From an uncultured Actinomycetes bacterium (GTDB lineage: Bacteria > Actinomycetota > Actinomycetes > Nanopelagicales > Nanopelagicaceae): a stretch of 64,000 bases of DNA. The stretch lies in assembly GCA_903834145.1 (NCBI GenBank), contig CAILHY010000005.1, forward strand, positions 43,468-107,467, written 5' to 3'. The position numbers were made by a program, and so were the translations under genes. A model generated the notes under the pieces. That model did not search any database. It worked only from the letters and a program-made list of their open reading frames with translations, and was not told the origin of the DNA. How positions within the stretch are numbered: the stretch's first letter is position 1; the number at the start of each line of letters is the position of its first letter. Of the stretch, positions 37,284 through 46,575 are shown in pieces.

Positions 37284-37541
37284 ATGAGCACAAAGAAAAC
37301 GCCTGCAACTCACGGTTCTGAAGTTCGAATCGCCATCACTGATGTCTCCAGCGAATTAGCTTTTGAATGTCCTTCTCCCGCCGCTGAAATTCGCGAGGCT
37401 GTTACAGCCGCACTCACCTCAGGCAATCCCTTGATTCTGAACGACCTCAAAGGACGTCAGATCATTGTGCCGGCTCAAAAGATTGGCTTCGTCGAGATCG
37501 GCGAACAATCTGAACGTCGCGTTGGTTTTGGCACCCTGTAA
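37284..37541 (+). CDS. DUF3107 family protein
   Basis: 85 aa actinobacterial protein. SEVRIAITDVSSELAFE starts the domain, and KIGFVEIGEQSERRVGFGTL is the conserved end, as in the TB9.4-type protein of mycobacteria. N-terminal 12 residues are Lys/Thr-rich. Function unknown. It lies between tetR and rhlE, 2 bp from rhlE. Probably soluble and small enough to be a partner of RhlE. Confidence 0.85.
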   Translation: MSTKKTPATHGSEVRIAITDVSSELAFECPSPAAEIREAVTAALTSGNPLILNDLKGRQIIVPAQKIGFVEIGEQSERRVGFGTL

Positions 37542-37543
37542 TA

Positions 37544-38920
37544 GTGACGAATACTTTTGCTGACCTTCCACTTCGAAGTCAAACTATTGCATCTCTTCAT
37601 GCACACGGATTCATAGCACCTTTCGCAATTCAAGAGATGGTTCTGCCCATTGCCTTGAGCGATGGCGATGTAATTGGTCAGGCAAAGACGGGTACCGGCA
37701 AGACTCTTGCCTTTGGAATTCCTTTGATTGAAAGGGTTATTGCACCCCAAGATCCAGAATGGGCAGATTTCGACAACAAAGGTTTACCTCAAGCACTTGT
37801 TGTGGTGCCCACTCGTGAACTTTGTGTTCAGGTAGCAAAAGATATTCATGAACTGGCAGAAGCTCGAGGAATCCGAGTCATCGCCGTCTATGGAGGTCGC
37901 GCTTTCGAACCGCAGATTGAACAGCTGCAGTCGGGGGTCGAAATTGTTGTGGGTACTCCAGGGCGTTTGTTGGATTTATATCGTCAAGGTCAAGTAAAAC
38001 TCAGCAAGGTTGCTCGCTTAGTTCTGGATGAAGCCGACGAAATGTTAGACCTAGGCTTCTTACCTGATGTGGAAAAGATCTTTACAAGCACTCCCGAGCG
38101 CAAGCAAACAATGCTCTTCTCCGCGACAATGCCAGGAGACATCATCGCCTTGGCTCGTCGATTCATGAATCAACCAGTACATATCCGCACTCAAGATAAT
38201 GATGATGAAAGCGCGGTGGTTTCGCGTGTAGAACAACATGTGCTCCGCGCACATGCGCTCGATAAAATTGAAATGCTCGGCCGAATTCTTCAGGCCGAAG
38301 GCCGTGGTCCCACCATGGTCTTTTGTCGCACCAAGCGAACTTGTCAGAAGACTGCCGATGATCTTTTAGAACGTGGATTCAAGGCTGCTGCAATCCATGG
38401 CGACCTTGGTCAAAGTGCTCGTGAAAAGGCTCTCGCTGATTTCAAGGCAGGAAAATCCGATGTGCTTGTTGCAACTGATGTGGCAGCTCGAGGTATTGAT
38501 ATTGACGGCATCACTCACGTAATCAATTATCAGTGTCCAGAAGATGACAAAACGTATGTGCACCGAATCGGACGCACGGCTCGCGCCGGTGCTCACGGAA
38601 TCGGCGTTACTTTTGTTGACTGGGACGACATGGCCCGCTGGAGCATGATTAATCAATCACTCAAATTGGGCTTGGCCGAACCGATCGAAACCTATTCATC
38701 CTCTGAACACCTTTATACCTCGATGAAGATCCCCGCGGGTTCCCAAGGCAGACTCACAGCGGCGAAACGCACAGAAGAACCCGCGCGAACCCGTACTACT
38801 TCCCGACCAGAACGCTCAGAGCGACAGGTAAGGAGTGCACCCAAGAAAGCTGCACCGGTAAGAATGAAGACCGAGCGAACTCGTACTCGCAATAAGAAAT
38901 TTAAAACCGAAGAGGTTTAG
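37544..38920 (+). CDS. rhlE: DEAD-box RNA helicase (RhlE type)
   Basis: 458 aa. All motifs are present in order: FAIQ (Q motif), GQAKTGTGKT (I), PTRELCVQ (Ia), TPGRLLDL (Ib), DEADEM (II), SAT (III), VFCRTKRT (IV), VATDVAARGIDI (V) and HRIGRTAR (VI). The C-terminus beyond about 400 is basic and Arg/Thr/Lys-rich, suitable for RNA binding. It unwinds RNA duplexes in ribosome assembly or mRNA decay. GTG 37544 follows the DUF3107 stop by two bases. The gene ends 11 bp from the convergent marC. Confidence 0.92.
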   Translation: MTNTFADLPLRSQTIASLHAHGFIAPFAIQEMVLPIALSDGDVIGQAKTGTGKTLAFGIPLIERVIAPQDPEWADFDNKGLPQALVVVPTRELCVQVAKDIHELAEARGIRVIAVYGGRAFEPQIEQLQSGVEIVVGTPGRLLDLYRQGQVKLSKVARLVLDEADEMLDLGFLPDVEKIFTSTPERKQTMLFSATMPGDIIALARRFMNQPVHIRTQDNDDESAVVSRVEQHVLRAHALDKIEMLGRILQAEGRGPTMVFCRTKRTCQKTADDLLERGFKAAAIHGDLGQSAREKALADFKAGKSDVLVATDVAARGIDIDGITHVINYQCPEDDKTYVHRIGRTARAGAHGIGVTFVDWDDMARWSMINQSLKLGLAEPIETYSSSEHLYTSMKIPAGSQGRLTAAKRTEEPARTRTTSRPERSERQVRSAPKKAAPVRMKTERTRTRNKKFKTEEV

Positions 38921-38931
38921 TTTCCAACCTT

Positions 38932-39552
38932 CTACCAAGTTAAAGCAAAAGCTTTTACGGAATCAACAATCATTTGAACAGCAATTGCAGCCAGAAGTAA
39001 ACCTGCAATGCGTGCGACAAGTGTCACTCCACTTTGGCGAATCACGCGAAGAATTGTGGTCGATGAAAGCAATGCGAGAGCGATTGCTAAGTGCACGGCA
39101 AGAACTGCCGCGATAAGTCCGATGGCATGCGAAGTATCGTGAACTCGCTGAACGAAAATCATTGTCGCGACAATCGCCCCAGGTCCTGCAAGCAACGGTG
39201 TACCTAGCGGTACAAGTGCAATATTAGAATCTGCTCCTTGAGGACCTTCATTGCCGCGACCCGTTAAGAGCTCTAGGGAAACCAGCAATAGGAGTAAACC
39301 GCCAGCGCCTTGTAACGATGCGATGGAAATATTGAGGTAGTTGAGAAGAAATCGACCAAAGAGAGCAAAAACCGCTATGACAAGAAGTGAGACTCCGGCG
39401 GCTTGCCACGCTAATCGGCGCCGAACTTTTACTGATTTATCTGAAACTAATGCCAGAAATATTGGTGTTGCACCCGGTGGATCCATAATCACAAAGAGCG
39501 TGACGAAAGCTTGAATCGCAAAAGTAACAGCACTCGTAGCTACAAGATTCAT
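38932..39552 (-). CDS. MarC-family membrane protein
   Basis: 206 aa with six transmembrane helices. TLFVIMDPPGATPIFLAL is the MarC signature near residue 18; PLGTPLLAGPGAIVATMIF lies in the middle. MarC proteins are membrane proteins of unknown function, once linked to antibiotic resistance. ATG 39550-39552 overlaps the PHP stop (ATGA), so I reject an upstream start at 39600. Confidence 0.85.
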   Translation of the reverse strand: MNLVATSAVTFAIQAFVTLFVIMDPPGATPIFLALVSDKSVKVRRRLAWQAAGVSLLVIAVFALFGRFLLNYLNISIASLQGAGGLLLLLVSLELLTGRGNEGPQGADSNIALVPLGTPLLAGPGAIVATMIFVQRVHDTSHAIGLIAAVLAVHLAIALALLSSTTILRVIRQSGVTLVARIAGLLLAAIAVQMIVDSVKAFALTW

Positions 39553-40394
39553 AATTTCACAACCCTTCGTGCATCTGCCAATGATTCTAAGCGAGCCCAT
39601 TCTCCGGGATCCGTCGAGTTTTCACCCAGCGCATTCAGCTTTCCAGTGCCATGGTAATCACTGGAACCCGTAATTACGAGGTCTAAATCTCGCGCAATCG
39701 TGCGCAACATACCGCGCTCTGATGCGCTGTGGTCTCGATGGTCCACCTCAATGGCGTTTAGGCCCGCAGCTACGAGTGCATCAAAATTGGAAGCATCGAG
39801 AATCTCGCCCCTGTGCGATGCGAATGGATGGGCAATGACAGCTACTCCTCCCGCTTTGCGAATCTGCGCGATCGCAACTTCCGGAGTCGGTGCCATATGT
39901 GCAACGTAATATGGAGAATCATTATTGAGTAAACCTTTAAATGCTTCATCGCGCGATGAGATGTATTTCTTTGCCACAAGGGCATCAGCTAGATGTGGTC
40001 TTCCGAGAGTGGCGCCGACCGGCTTGACTGCCTCTATATCTTCCATCGTGATCTCATAGCCCGCCGCATTCAGGAGTTCGATCATCTTTACCATGCGGGG
40101 AACTCTGGAATCTCGCGTATCGGCCAGCATGCGAATCATTTCTGGATTCGTGCCATCAAAAAGTAAACCGAGCATATGGACACTGACCCCGTCGAGAGTG
40201 AGGCAAGAAATTTCAGCGCCTAGTACTACTTCAAGAGTTCCACGAAGCGCACCTGTGGCTTGCGACCAACCAGCAATCGAATCATGATCGGTGAGTGCAA
40301 TTGTTGTAAGACCATGTATCAGTGCGTTGTTAATAAGTTGACGTGGAGTTTCGGTACCGTCGCTGCACGTTGAATGCGTATGGAGGTCAATCAC
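39549..40394 (-). CDS. PHP-domain phosphoesterase (TrpH/RNase AM type)
   Basis: 281 aa metal-dependent phosphoesterase. The PHP motif IDLHTHSTCSDGTETP is at the N-terminus; ALTDHDSIAGW, GAEISC, VAVIAHPFASH and ITGSSDYHG give the other ligands. E. coli relatives trim 3',5'-nucleoside bisphosphates and RNA 5' ends. GTG 40392-40394 overlaps the EamA stop by 4 bp (GTGA) and its own stop overlaps marC by 4 bp. Confidence 0.85.
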   Translation of the reverse strand: MIDLHTHSTCSDGTETPRQLINNALIHGLTTIALTDHDSIAGWSQATGALRGTLEVVLGAEISCLTLDGVSVHMLGLLFDGTNPEMIRMLADTRDSRVPRMVKMIELLNAAGYEITMEDIEAVKPVGATLGRPHLADALVAKKYISSRDEAFKGLLNNDSPYYVAHMAPTPEVAIAQIRKAGGVAVIAHPFASHRGEILDASNFDALVAAGLNAIEVDHRDHSASERGMLRTIARDLDLVITGSSDYHGTGKLNALGENSTDPGEWARLESLADARRVVKL

Positions 40395-41296
40395 AGAGCA
40401 ACTTCTAATTCAGTCGGGCGCGTGCGTACAACCACGAGGACACAACCTACGAGCACTAAGACGATTCCTGGAATCACGCCAAAAGCTGGCTTCTGATCAA
40501 GCCAGAGAAAAGCGATCAGTGCGCTCACTGGTACCTCAAAGAAAACAATGAGAGAGATGACCGCAGGCGATACGCGACGAAGTGCTGAGTTAAAAAGAGT
40601 ATGGCCCAGAATTTGTGCACCGAGAACAAGTCCTCCCACGATCCACCACTCTCGGGCGGGAAAATGCAAGACGGGCATCGATGAAACAAGTGCGATCGGC
40701 AATACGGTGAGCGAACAGATGAAATAGCAGATCGTTGTATAGGTAGTCGTTTCAAAACTCTCTTGCGCCCTTGCCCCTGCCATCAAATACAAAGCCGCTA
40801 GCGCTGCGCATCCAAGTCCTGCAAGATCCCCAAGAAAAGAGCGCACTGAAAGGTGTAGATCTATTCCTGAAATGAGAAGTACTCCCGAGAAACTCACGAC
40901 CATTCCTAGCCATGCTTTGGAGGGAATGTGGCTTCCAGAAAGTTTGAGAAAAAGCGCAGCAAATATTGGTTGAAGCGCAGCGAGGGCTGTTCCAGCGGCC
41001 ACACTCGTAAAGCGCATTGCTAAGAAGAAACCCATGAAGTGCAAAGCTAAAAGAACTCCTGCAATAGCCGACCACATTAATCCATGGCGGTTTCTCCACT
41101 GTGCGTGGCGAATTGCAAAAGGCGCAGTAACTAACGCGCCTCCTAAATTTCTCCAAAAGATTAGAGTCGGTACCGGCATCAGACTTGTGGCGATTAGTGG
41201 GCCAGAGGTGCCAATTCCCAAAACCCCAACACCTAATCGAATCAGATCAGGGCGAGCAGGTAGTTGAGTGTGATTAGTGCGAGATCTGTTTGGCAT
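40391..41296 (-). CDS. EamA/DMT-family transporter
   Basis: 301 aa with ten predicted transmembrane helices and an internal repeat of two EamA halves (LIRLGVGVLGIGTSGPLIAT, and ALFLKLSGSHIPSKAWLG between). DMT proteins export metabolites such as amino acids. No substrate motif is visible. ATG 41294-41296 shares one base with the mrp stop (TAATG). The operon runs tatB-mrp-eamA-PHP-marC with overlapping ends. Confidence 0.8.
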   Translation of the reverse strand: MPNRSRTNHTQLPARPDLIRLGVGVLGIGTSGPLIATSLMPVPTLIFWRNLGGALVTAPFAIRHAQWRNRHGLMWSAIAGVLLALHFMGFFLAMRFTSVAAGTALAALQPIFAALFLKLSGSHIPSKAWLGMVVSFSGVLLISGIDLHLSVRSFLGDLAGLGCAALAALYLMAGARAQESFETTTYTTICYFICSLTVLPIALVSSMPVLHFPAREWWIVGGLVLGAQILGHTLFNSALRRVSPAVISLIVFFEVPVSALIAFLWLDQKPAFGVIPGIVLVLVGCVLVVVRTRPTELEVAL

Positions 41297-42417
41297 TAAC
41301 GCGCTATGCCAAGGCGAACACCTAGTAAGGACTTGCTACGAACGATTAGAGAGGCCGCAATGGCGCTCATCGCAAGTGACGCAGCCGACTCTGGTTCTTC
41401 TAAAACGATCGGAGTACCGGCGTCACCTCCGGTACGCAATGCAGGACTAAAAGGAACTTTCCCAAGAAGGGGGACATCACTTCCCACTAATTCAGAGAGG
41501 CGCTTTGCCGTTGCTTCTCCTCCACCGCTGCCAAAGAGAGAAATTGTTTCCCCGCACTTGGGACATGGGAAATCAGACATATTTTCGATAACACCTATGA
41601 CGTGCTGCTTGATTTGATGAGCAATTCTTCCTGCTCGCTCTGCCACTTCAGCGGCGGCAACTTGTGGTGTAGTGACCACCACAATTTCAGAACTTGGGAT
41701 GAGCTGTCCTAACGAAATAGCCAAGTCACCTGTTCCTGGTGGAAGGTCAATGAGCAAAACATCTAAGTCGCCCCAATAGGCATCACTGAGCAATTGTTCA
41801 AGCACGCGATGCAATAGGGGGCCACGGTAGGCAACAGCATCTGCACGTTCAGGTTTGAACATCTCCATCGAAACCGTTTTGACTCCGTATGCCTCAAGTG
41901 GGATAAACATTTGGTCAATGGCAGTGGGGCGTTGCCCCATGAGTCCCATGAGTCGTGGAACCGAGTGTCCGTATACGTCAGCATCAAGGATTCCAACTCG
42001 CAGGCCTTTTTGAGCTGCAGCAACAGCAAGGTTGACAGTCAGCGATGATTTGCCGACGCCACCTTTACCGGAGGCGATACCGATGACTCTTGTTAGCGAA
42101 TCTGGCTGAGCAAATGGAATGAATTTTTCGCGACCATTTCGTAATAAGAGTTTCACGTTATTTCTTTGTTCTTCGGACATGACACCAAATTGCAGATTTA
42201 CAGAGTCAACTCCGGCAATCTTGACAACGGCTGCGGTGATATCTCCGCGCAATCGATCTTGCATCGGACATCCAGAAATGGTGAGCAATATCTTGAGGTC
42301 TACTACCCCTTGGGCGAATGAAACTGTTTCCACCATCCCTAGATCTGTAATGGAACGATGAAGTTCGGGGTCTTGAACTTGTGACAGGGCAGTATTTATT
42401 GAATCAATAACGCTCAT
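41296..42417 (-). CDS. mrp: Mrp/NBP35-family iron-sulfur carrier ATPase
   Basis: 373 aa. An N-terminal DUF59/MIP18-like domain (about 1-80, DPELHRSITDLGMVE) is followed by the P-loop ATPase: IASGKGGVGKSSLTVNLA (about 112-129), LDADVYGHSVPRLMG, and the CxxC FPCPKCG near 280. It assembles or transfers Fe-S clusters in the cytosol. ATG 42415-42417 overlaps the tatB stop (ATGA), as in mycobacterial order htrA-tatB-mrp. Downstream eamA overlaps by one base. Confidence 0.93.
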   Translation of the reverse strand: MSVIDSINTALSQVQDPELHRSITDLGMVETVSFAQGVVDLKILLTISGCPMQDRLRGDITAAVVKIAGVDSVNLQFGVMSEEQRNNVKLLLRNGREKFIPFAQPDSLTRVIGIASGKGGVGKSSLTVNLAVAAAQKGLRVGILDADVYGHSVPRLMGLMGQRPTAIDQMFIPLEAYGVKTVSMEMFKPERADAVAYRGPLLHRVLEQLLSDAYWGDLDVLLIDLPPGTGDLAISLGQLIPSSEIVVVTTPQVAAAEVAERAGRIAHQIKQHVIGVIENMSDFPCPKCGETISLFGSGGGEATAKRLSELVGSDVPLLGKVPFSPALRTGGDAGTPIVLEEPESAASLAMSAIAASLIVRSKSLLGVRLGIAR

Positions 42418-42713
42418 AGTATGTCTGGATCCATCTTCGGAGTTGGTCGCTCTTCGGCATCAATCTCTTCTAAGGAAGCGTTGATGTGCTTCTTTATAAA
42501 TGCCTTCGGATTGAGATCGGAGGGTTGAAGATCTTCAAACCCCGGTCCTAAGTTTTCGCGCAATTCGGCCGTTGCAGAATGCGTCAAACGTTGAACCTTA
42601 CGTACAAATCGAGCAGCATCGGATGCAAACTTCGGTAAGCGATCCGGGCCCAGAAGAATGAGCGCCAAGACGGCTAGTCCAATCATTTCTCCGCCACCGA
42701 TATCAAAGAACAT
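42414..42713 (-). CDS. tatB: Sec-independent protein translocase subunit TatB
   Basis: 99 aa. One N-terminal transmembrane helix (MIGLAVLALILLGPDRLPKF, about 10-29, with the Tat GPxxLP hinge) is followed by an amphipathic helix (VRKVQRLTHSATAELRENLG) and a Pro/Asp-rich tail. TatB binds twin-arginine substrates with TatC, which is not in the window. It lies between htrA and mrp as in mycobacteria. No Shine-Dalgarno; a TAGGCT box is 6 nt before the ATG. Confidence 0.88.
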   Translation of the reverse strand: MFFDIGGGEMIGLAVLALILLGPDRLPKFASDAARFVRKVQRLTHSATAELRENLGPGFEDLQPSDLNPKAFIKKHINASLEEIDAEERPTPKMDPDIL

Positions 42714-42719
42714 ACCCGA

Positions 42720-42725
42720 AGCCTA
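42720..42725 (-). promoter_or_regulatory. -10 box TAGGCT for tatB
   Basis: Minus-strand TAGGCT, spacer TCGGGT (6 nt), ATG at 42713. It lies in the 33-bp gap after htrA and could drive tatB-mrp-eamA-PHP-marC. Confidence 0.5.
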
Positions 42726-42746
42726 CCCTCCTGGTAAAAATGTTTC

Positions 42747-43868
42747 TTAAGGGGCTGCAATCAGCGTCAGTGTGGCCGTATGCGATGTGGTGCCTCGTGT
42801 GTAGGAAATGTGTACGGTATCGCCCACATTCTTTGCACGCACGGCGACAATGAGTTCATCTGAATTATTGACTTTCATTCCCTCAAACATCGTGATGACA
42901 TCACCGGCTCTGAGTCCCGCTTTAGCTGCAGGTCCTCCAGATCGAATTGCATTTGCTGTGCTTGCAATCTTTGCTCCACCACCAGAATATTGACTGTCGA
43001 TGGAAATACCCATGATTGGATATGTGGCTTTGCCGTTCTTTATAAGTTGGTCGGCAGTTTTGCGGGCCTGGTTGATAGGGATTGCAAAACCTAACCCAAT
43101 CGAGCCCGATTGAGATCCATAGGAGGCTCCCAATGAGGCGATTGCAGAATTCACTCCGATAACCGCTCCCGTGGAATCAATGAGCGGTCCACCTGAATTA
43201 CCGGGATTGATCGCTGCATCTGTTTGCAGAGCATTTATGAATGAGTTCTCGCCAGTTGATCCGCCAGCAGTCACGGCTCGGTTTTTTGCGCTGATGATTC
43301 CAGAAGTGACTGTCCCCGTTAAACCCAATGGAGAACCAACGGCGATTACAGCATCGCCCACTTGAATGGCATCGCTATTTCCGAATTCGAGTGCTGGAAC
43401 ATTTGTCGCCGCAATCTTGACGACCGCTAAATCATAAGCAGTATCTCGTCCGACAAGTGTTGCGGGAAGAGATCTTCCATCGTTGAGTGTGACGGTAATC
43501 GTGCCTGATGAGGTAACCGCTGCTTCAACCACATGATTGTTTGTCAAAATATAACCGGCGCTATCAATAACAAAACCAGAACCCGTACCTCCTCCGTTCG
43601 ATGTCTCGGTGGAAATAGAGACAACGGAAGGAAGAACTCGTTGTGCAAGTCCAGCAACTGAATCCGCTTTACGTTCGATAGTGCTCGTTGACGAAACCAA
43701 CGTTGCATTATGATGAATGAGGGAGCTTATATTGGATGAGCCACCAATAAGGCTTCCTACTAATCCAGCAACAACGGCGATGACAAGTGCGCTGCCCAAC
43801 GAGACCCGAGCACGCTGTGGCTTGTTTTCCACAGTCCACCAAGGACGATCGGAATCTAAAGGTTGCAT
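42747..43868 (-). CDS. htrA: HtrA/DegP-type serine protease with PDZ domain
   Basis: 373 aa membrane-anchored quality-control protease. A transmembrane anchor (about 27-46, SALVIAVVAGLVGSLIGG) precedes the trypsin-like domain with catalytic triad in ILTNNHVV, YDLAVVKI and NPGNSGGPLID; a PDZ domain (about 275-365, KAGLRAGDVITMFEG) closes it. It acts outside the membrane on misfolded proteins. ATG 43866-43868 has AAGGAGG 5 nt upstream; an earlier start at 43883 would lack this. Its 77-bp upstream region carries no obvious -35/-10 pair I trust. Confidence 0.92.
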   Translation of the reverse strand: MQPLDSDRPWWTVENKPQRARVSLGSALVIAVVAGLVGSLIGGSSNISSLIHHNATLVSSTSTIERKADSVAGLAQRVLPSVVSISTETSNGGGTGSGFVIDSAGYILTNNHVVEAAVTSSGTITVTLNDGRSLPATLVGRDTAYDLAVVKIAATNVPALEFGNSDAIQVGDAVIAVGSPLGLTGTVTSGIISAKNRAVTAGGSTGENSFINALQTDAAINPGNSGGPLIDSTGAVIGVNSAIASLGASYGSQSGSIGLGFAIPINQARKTADQLIKNGKATYPIMGISIDSQYSGGGAKIASTANAIRSGGPAAKAGLRAGDVITMFEGMKVNNSDELIVAVRAKNVGDTVHISYTRGTTSHTATLTLIAAP

Positions 43869-43945
43869 TGCATCCTCCTTCAAGGAAAGAAATCCGACAT
43901 TAGTAAATCTTTATTTTCCGAGAAATTCGTGAGAACACGCTTAAG

Positions 43946-44572
43946 TTACAGTTTGGTCGCAAGTAAAAGTCCGTCGCCCACGCCAACTAGTGAAATCTGC
44001 CAAAGAGAAGTAGCGCTACGAATGGCCTTGCCACATTCGCGAAGCGCGATTGTCCGAGGATCGCGTTGGGCAGGATCGGAAATCTTTCCCTCCCCAAAGA
44101 AATTATCTATAGCCAGTACACCGCCCGTTCGAAGCATGCGATGCGCCTCATCTACAGAAAAACTCAAATCTTCAGCCTCATGGCGCAGGACGACAAGGTC
44201 ATAAGCCCGATCGGTCAACTTGCCCATTACATCCACCACAGGATTAGTGATCAGTCGATATCGCTGCGGTGAAATTTGAGCCTCATTCAGTGCGATGCGC
44301 GCGATACGTGCATGCTCGGCTTCATCATCAATAGAAGTGAGAGTCCCGCTTTCAATCATCCCCCGGAGAAGCCAGAGGCTTCCCACCCCAGAACCTGTGC
44401 CTACTTCAACGACGGATTGTGCAGAAATCAGATGTGCAAGAAAACTGAGAAAAGATCCCGTCCCTTGCGAAGCGTCCAATGCGCCGACTTCTATCCCTCG
44501 CGCACGTGCATTGACCAGAATTTCGTCCTCGTGCACGAAGCCCTCCGCATAACTATGCACATCTGTCTTCAT
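43946..44572 (-). CDS. O-methyltransferase (Rv1220c-like)
   Basis: 208 aa SAM-dependent methyltransferase of the class I type. VVEVGTGSGVGSLWLLRGM (motif I, about 54-72), TSIDDEAEH (acidic ribose-binding), YDLVVLRHEAED and LRTGGVLAIDNFF are present. Relatives methylate catechols or small phenolics, but the substrate here is unknown. Its ATG overlaps the pepA stop (ATGA). Downstream is htrA, matching mycobacterial order. Confidence 0.85.
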   Translation of the reverse strand: MKTDVHSYAEGFVHEDEILVNARARGIEVGALDASQGTGSFLSFLAHLISAQSVVEVGTGSGVGSLWLLRGMIESGTLTSIDDEAEHARIARIALNEAQISPQRYRLITNPVVDVMGKLTDRAYDLVVLRHEAEDLSFSVDEAHRMLRTGGVLAIDNFFGEGKISDPAQRDPRTIALRECGKAIRSATSLWQISLVGVGDGLLLATKL

Positions 44573-46053
44573 TTTAGGTCAGCAATCCAATCAATGAGTA
44601 AGCGCACGCCAAAACCTGTACCACCTTTGGGATTCTCCCCTGAGTCGCTTTCGCTTCTTCCTGGTCCCGCAATATCTAAGTGCACCCAGTTTCGCTTTCC
44701 AGCAAAATGTTCAAGAAAGAGTGCTCCCGTTACAGATCCTGCGGAAAATTTGAAGCCGTCAGCAGTGTGATTAAAATCGGCGATCGTGCTCTCGAGCGCA
44801 ACTTGGTAGTCATCAATGAGAGGCATATGCCAGACCCGATCGCCATTCTTTTCACCAATTTCAGTGAGTTTCTTGGCAAGAGATGTATTGCGTGTGTACA
44901 TCGCTGCATATTGACGGCCTAAACCAAGAGTTGCGGCTCCTGTGAGAGTTGCGACGTCAATGAGGTAATCGGGATTTAAATGCATGTCGGCATAAGCCAA
45001 GCCATCTGCTAGAACCAAGCGTCCTTCAGCATCTGTATTGATTACTTCAACAGTGGTTCCACCGTAGTGAGTAATAACGTCACTGGGACGTTGTGATGTT
45101 CCAGAGAGCGCATTCTCTGCACACATAAGTAACGCGGTGACTCTTACTTTGGGTCCGATTTCGGGCATTGCTGCAACGACGGAAAGGACGGCGGCGGCAC
45201 CAGCCATGTCACTTTTCATTGCCATCATCGTGTCGTAAGGGCGTTTTAAAGAAATTCCGCCCGTATCAAAAGTGATTCCCTTGCCAACAAGAACCACATG
45301 CGGCCAATTCTTTGAACCTCTAGGCGCGTAACTCACTTCAATAAATCGAGGTCCAGGTTTCGGAGAGGAGTTTCCCACAGCAGTGAGTCCCCCAAATTCT
45401 GAAAGTTCACTGCCGCTGAGTACTGACACCGAAATGTCATTGGACTTAGTGAGTGCCTTCGCACGATTTGCCATCCACAGCGGAGTTTTTATATTGGATG
45501 GAGTGTGGATCAAATCACGTGCCTTCCATACTGCAGAAGCAAGAATGACTGCTCGCGATATTTGCGCAGGATGTGCATCGCTGACAAAAAAAGATGGATT
45601 CTCAGAACTAGCCGAAGAAGTTTTCAATGTCCACGTATACGAAGCAAGGAGTAATGCAATTGCATGCGCCTTGATTTCATTCTTAGAAGTTGCGACTGCA
45701 CTTAATAGTGAATATTTCTTTCCCCGCAATTTTCGCGCTAGAGCAGCTCCTCCAGCACGCGAATCTGCAATGGACCCACTTCCAATTCCAACGAGCAGAA
45801 GTCGCTCACAGCGAGCGCCTTGCGCGCTCACAGGTATTTCAAATATTTCTCCGACTTTCCCTGTAGCAGAAAAAAAATTTAATTCATCAGTGAGGGAAAG
45901 TTCAAAATGTTTTTCGCACTTGCTCACAAACGATGTTGCAACCGGAAAAGTTATTTCCCCTGAATCTGTTTTAGAAAATGCGATGGCAAGGGCGTCAATG
46001 TTTTTCAGACTTGAAAGTTCTAGTGGTTTTTCCGTAAGTGAAGGAATTGCCAT
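44569..46053 (-). CDS. pepA: Leucyl aminopeptidase (PepA, M17)
   Basis: 494 aa two-metal aminopeptidase. The N-terminal macro-like domain (about 1-165) and the C-terminal catalytic domain are clear: VGKGITFDTGGISLKR (metal Lys/Asp), KSDMAGAAAVLS, NTDAEGRLVLADGLAYA (signature). It processes peptides from protein turnover; some PepA proteins also bind DNA. ATG 46051-46053 is preferred over an upstream GTG at 46062 since it starts MAIPSLTEKP. It follows DUF3117 by 24 bp. Confidence 0.93.
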   Translation of the reverse strand: MAIPSLTEKPLELSSLKNIDALAIAFSKTDSGEITFPVATSFVSKCEKHFELSLTDELNFFSATGKVGEIFEIPVSAQGARCERLLLVGIGSGSIADSRAGGAALARKLRGKKYSLLSAVATSKNEIKAHAIALLLASYTWTLKTSSASSENPSFFVSDAHPAQISRAVILASAVWKARDLIHTPSNIKTPLWMANRAKALTKSNDISVSVLSGSELSEFGGLTAVGNSSPKPGPRFIEVSYAPRGSKNWPHVVLVGKGITFDTGGISLKRPYDTMMAMKSDMAGAAAVLSVVAAMPEIGPKVRVTALLMCAENALSGTSQRPSDVITHYGGTTVEVINTDAEGRLVLADGLAYADMHLNPDYLIDVATLTGAATLGLGRQYAAMYTRNTSLAKKLTEIGEKNGDRVWHMPLIDDYQVALESTIADFNHTADGFKFSAGSVTGALFLEHFAGKRNWVHLDIAGPGRSESDSGENPKGGTGFGVRLLIDWIADLK

Positions 46054-46077
46054 TGCGCCCACGCGAGTGTTCAGTGC

Positions 46078-46260
46078 TTATTTCTTAACGAGCAGCAGCG
46101 CTGCGGCATGAAGAGCGTTACCTAGGTTTGTTGCTTCTTCGCCGTTGAGTTCAACGACAAGGCGGCCTCCGCCTTCAAGGGGAATACGCATAACCAGACT
46201 GCGAGCTTCCTTCGTGACCTCCATAGGTCCGTCACCAGTTCGAGGTTTCATGGCTGCCAT
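46078..46260 (-). CDS. DUF3117 family protein
   Basis: 60 aa. MAAMKPRTGDGPMEVTKEAR and IPLEGGGRLVVELNGEEA with the ALHAAALL end are the family text almost without change; known mostly from actinobacteria (Rv1211 type). AAGGAG is 8 nt before the ATG. No function known. In mycobacteria it lies in the same region as LOG and dapD, as here. Confidence 0.93.
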   Translation of the reverse strand: MAAMKPRTGDGPMEVTKEARSLVMRIPLEGGGRLVVELNGEEATNLGNALHAAALLLVKK

Positions 46261-46382
46261 GGTCCGGACTCCTTTTCACGCTCTCCTGTACGCCTGGCAC
46301 CCACCGACCCATAGGTCTTTAGATACATGCGTGTGAGGCAGAAGTATCTCGCACTAACGCCCTATCCATGAAATTGAGGGAA

Positions 46383-46568
46383 CTACAACTCCAAAGCAGC
46401 GGTTAAACGAGCGCGACCTGTAGCGATAACCCCTGCCACCGCCGCCTCTGGAACATGGAGCATCTGCGCAATCTGGGCGCTAGAGAGGCCTCTGAGGTAG
46501 TGAAGCGTCAAAATAATGCGCTCCTCCTCGGGCAAACTGGCGAGCAATTGAGCCAGAGTCTGCGCCAT
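46383..46568 (-). CDS. Sigma-region-4-like HTH protein
   Basis: 61 aa from ATG 46566-46568. LPEEERIILTLHYLRGLSSA followed by QIAQMLHVPEAAVAGVIATGRARLTAAL is a full sigma-70 region 4 helix-turn-helix; no region 2 is present, so it is not a working sigma factor alone. It may be an HTH regulator or a remnant of a sigma factor. A longer frame from TTG 46613 overlaps LOG. A TAGCCT box lies 7 nt before the ATG. Confidence 0.65.
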   Translation of the reverse strand: MAQTLAQLLASLPEEERIILTLHYLRGLSSAQIAQMLHVPEAAVAGVIATGRARLTAALEL

Positions 46569-46575
46569 GGGCGTA

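Noticed and set aside
45383..46111. Long plus-strand open frame (242 codons) across pepA
   Set aside because: It lies antisense inside a fully recognisable leucyl aminopeptidase and its translation is Ser/Arg/Ala-rich without any domain.
46321..46349. Inverted repeat AGATAC-N17-GTATCT upstream of DUF3117
   Set aside because: Six-base arms with a 17-nt gap are expected by chance in 64 kb, and I see no link to the promoter.
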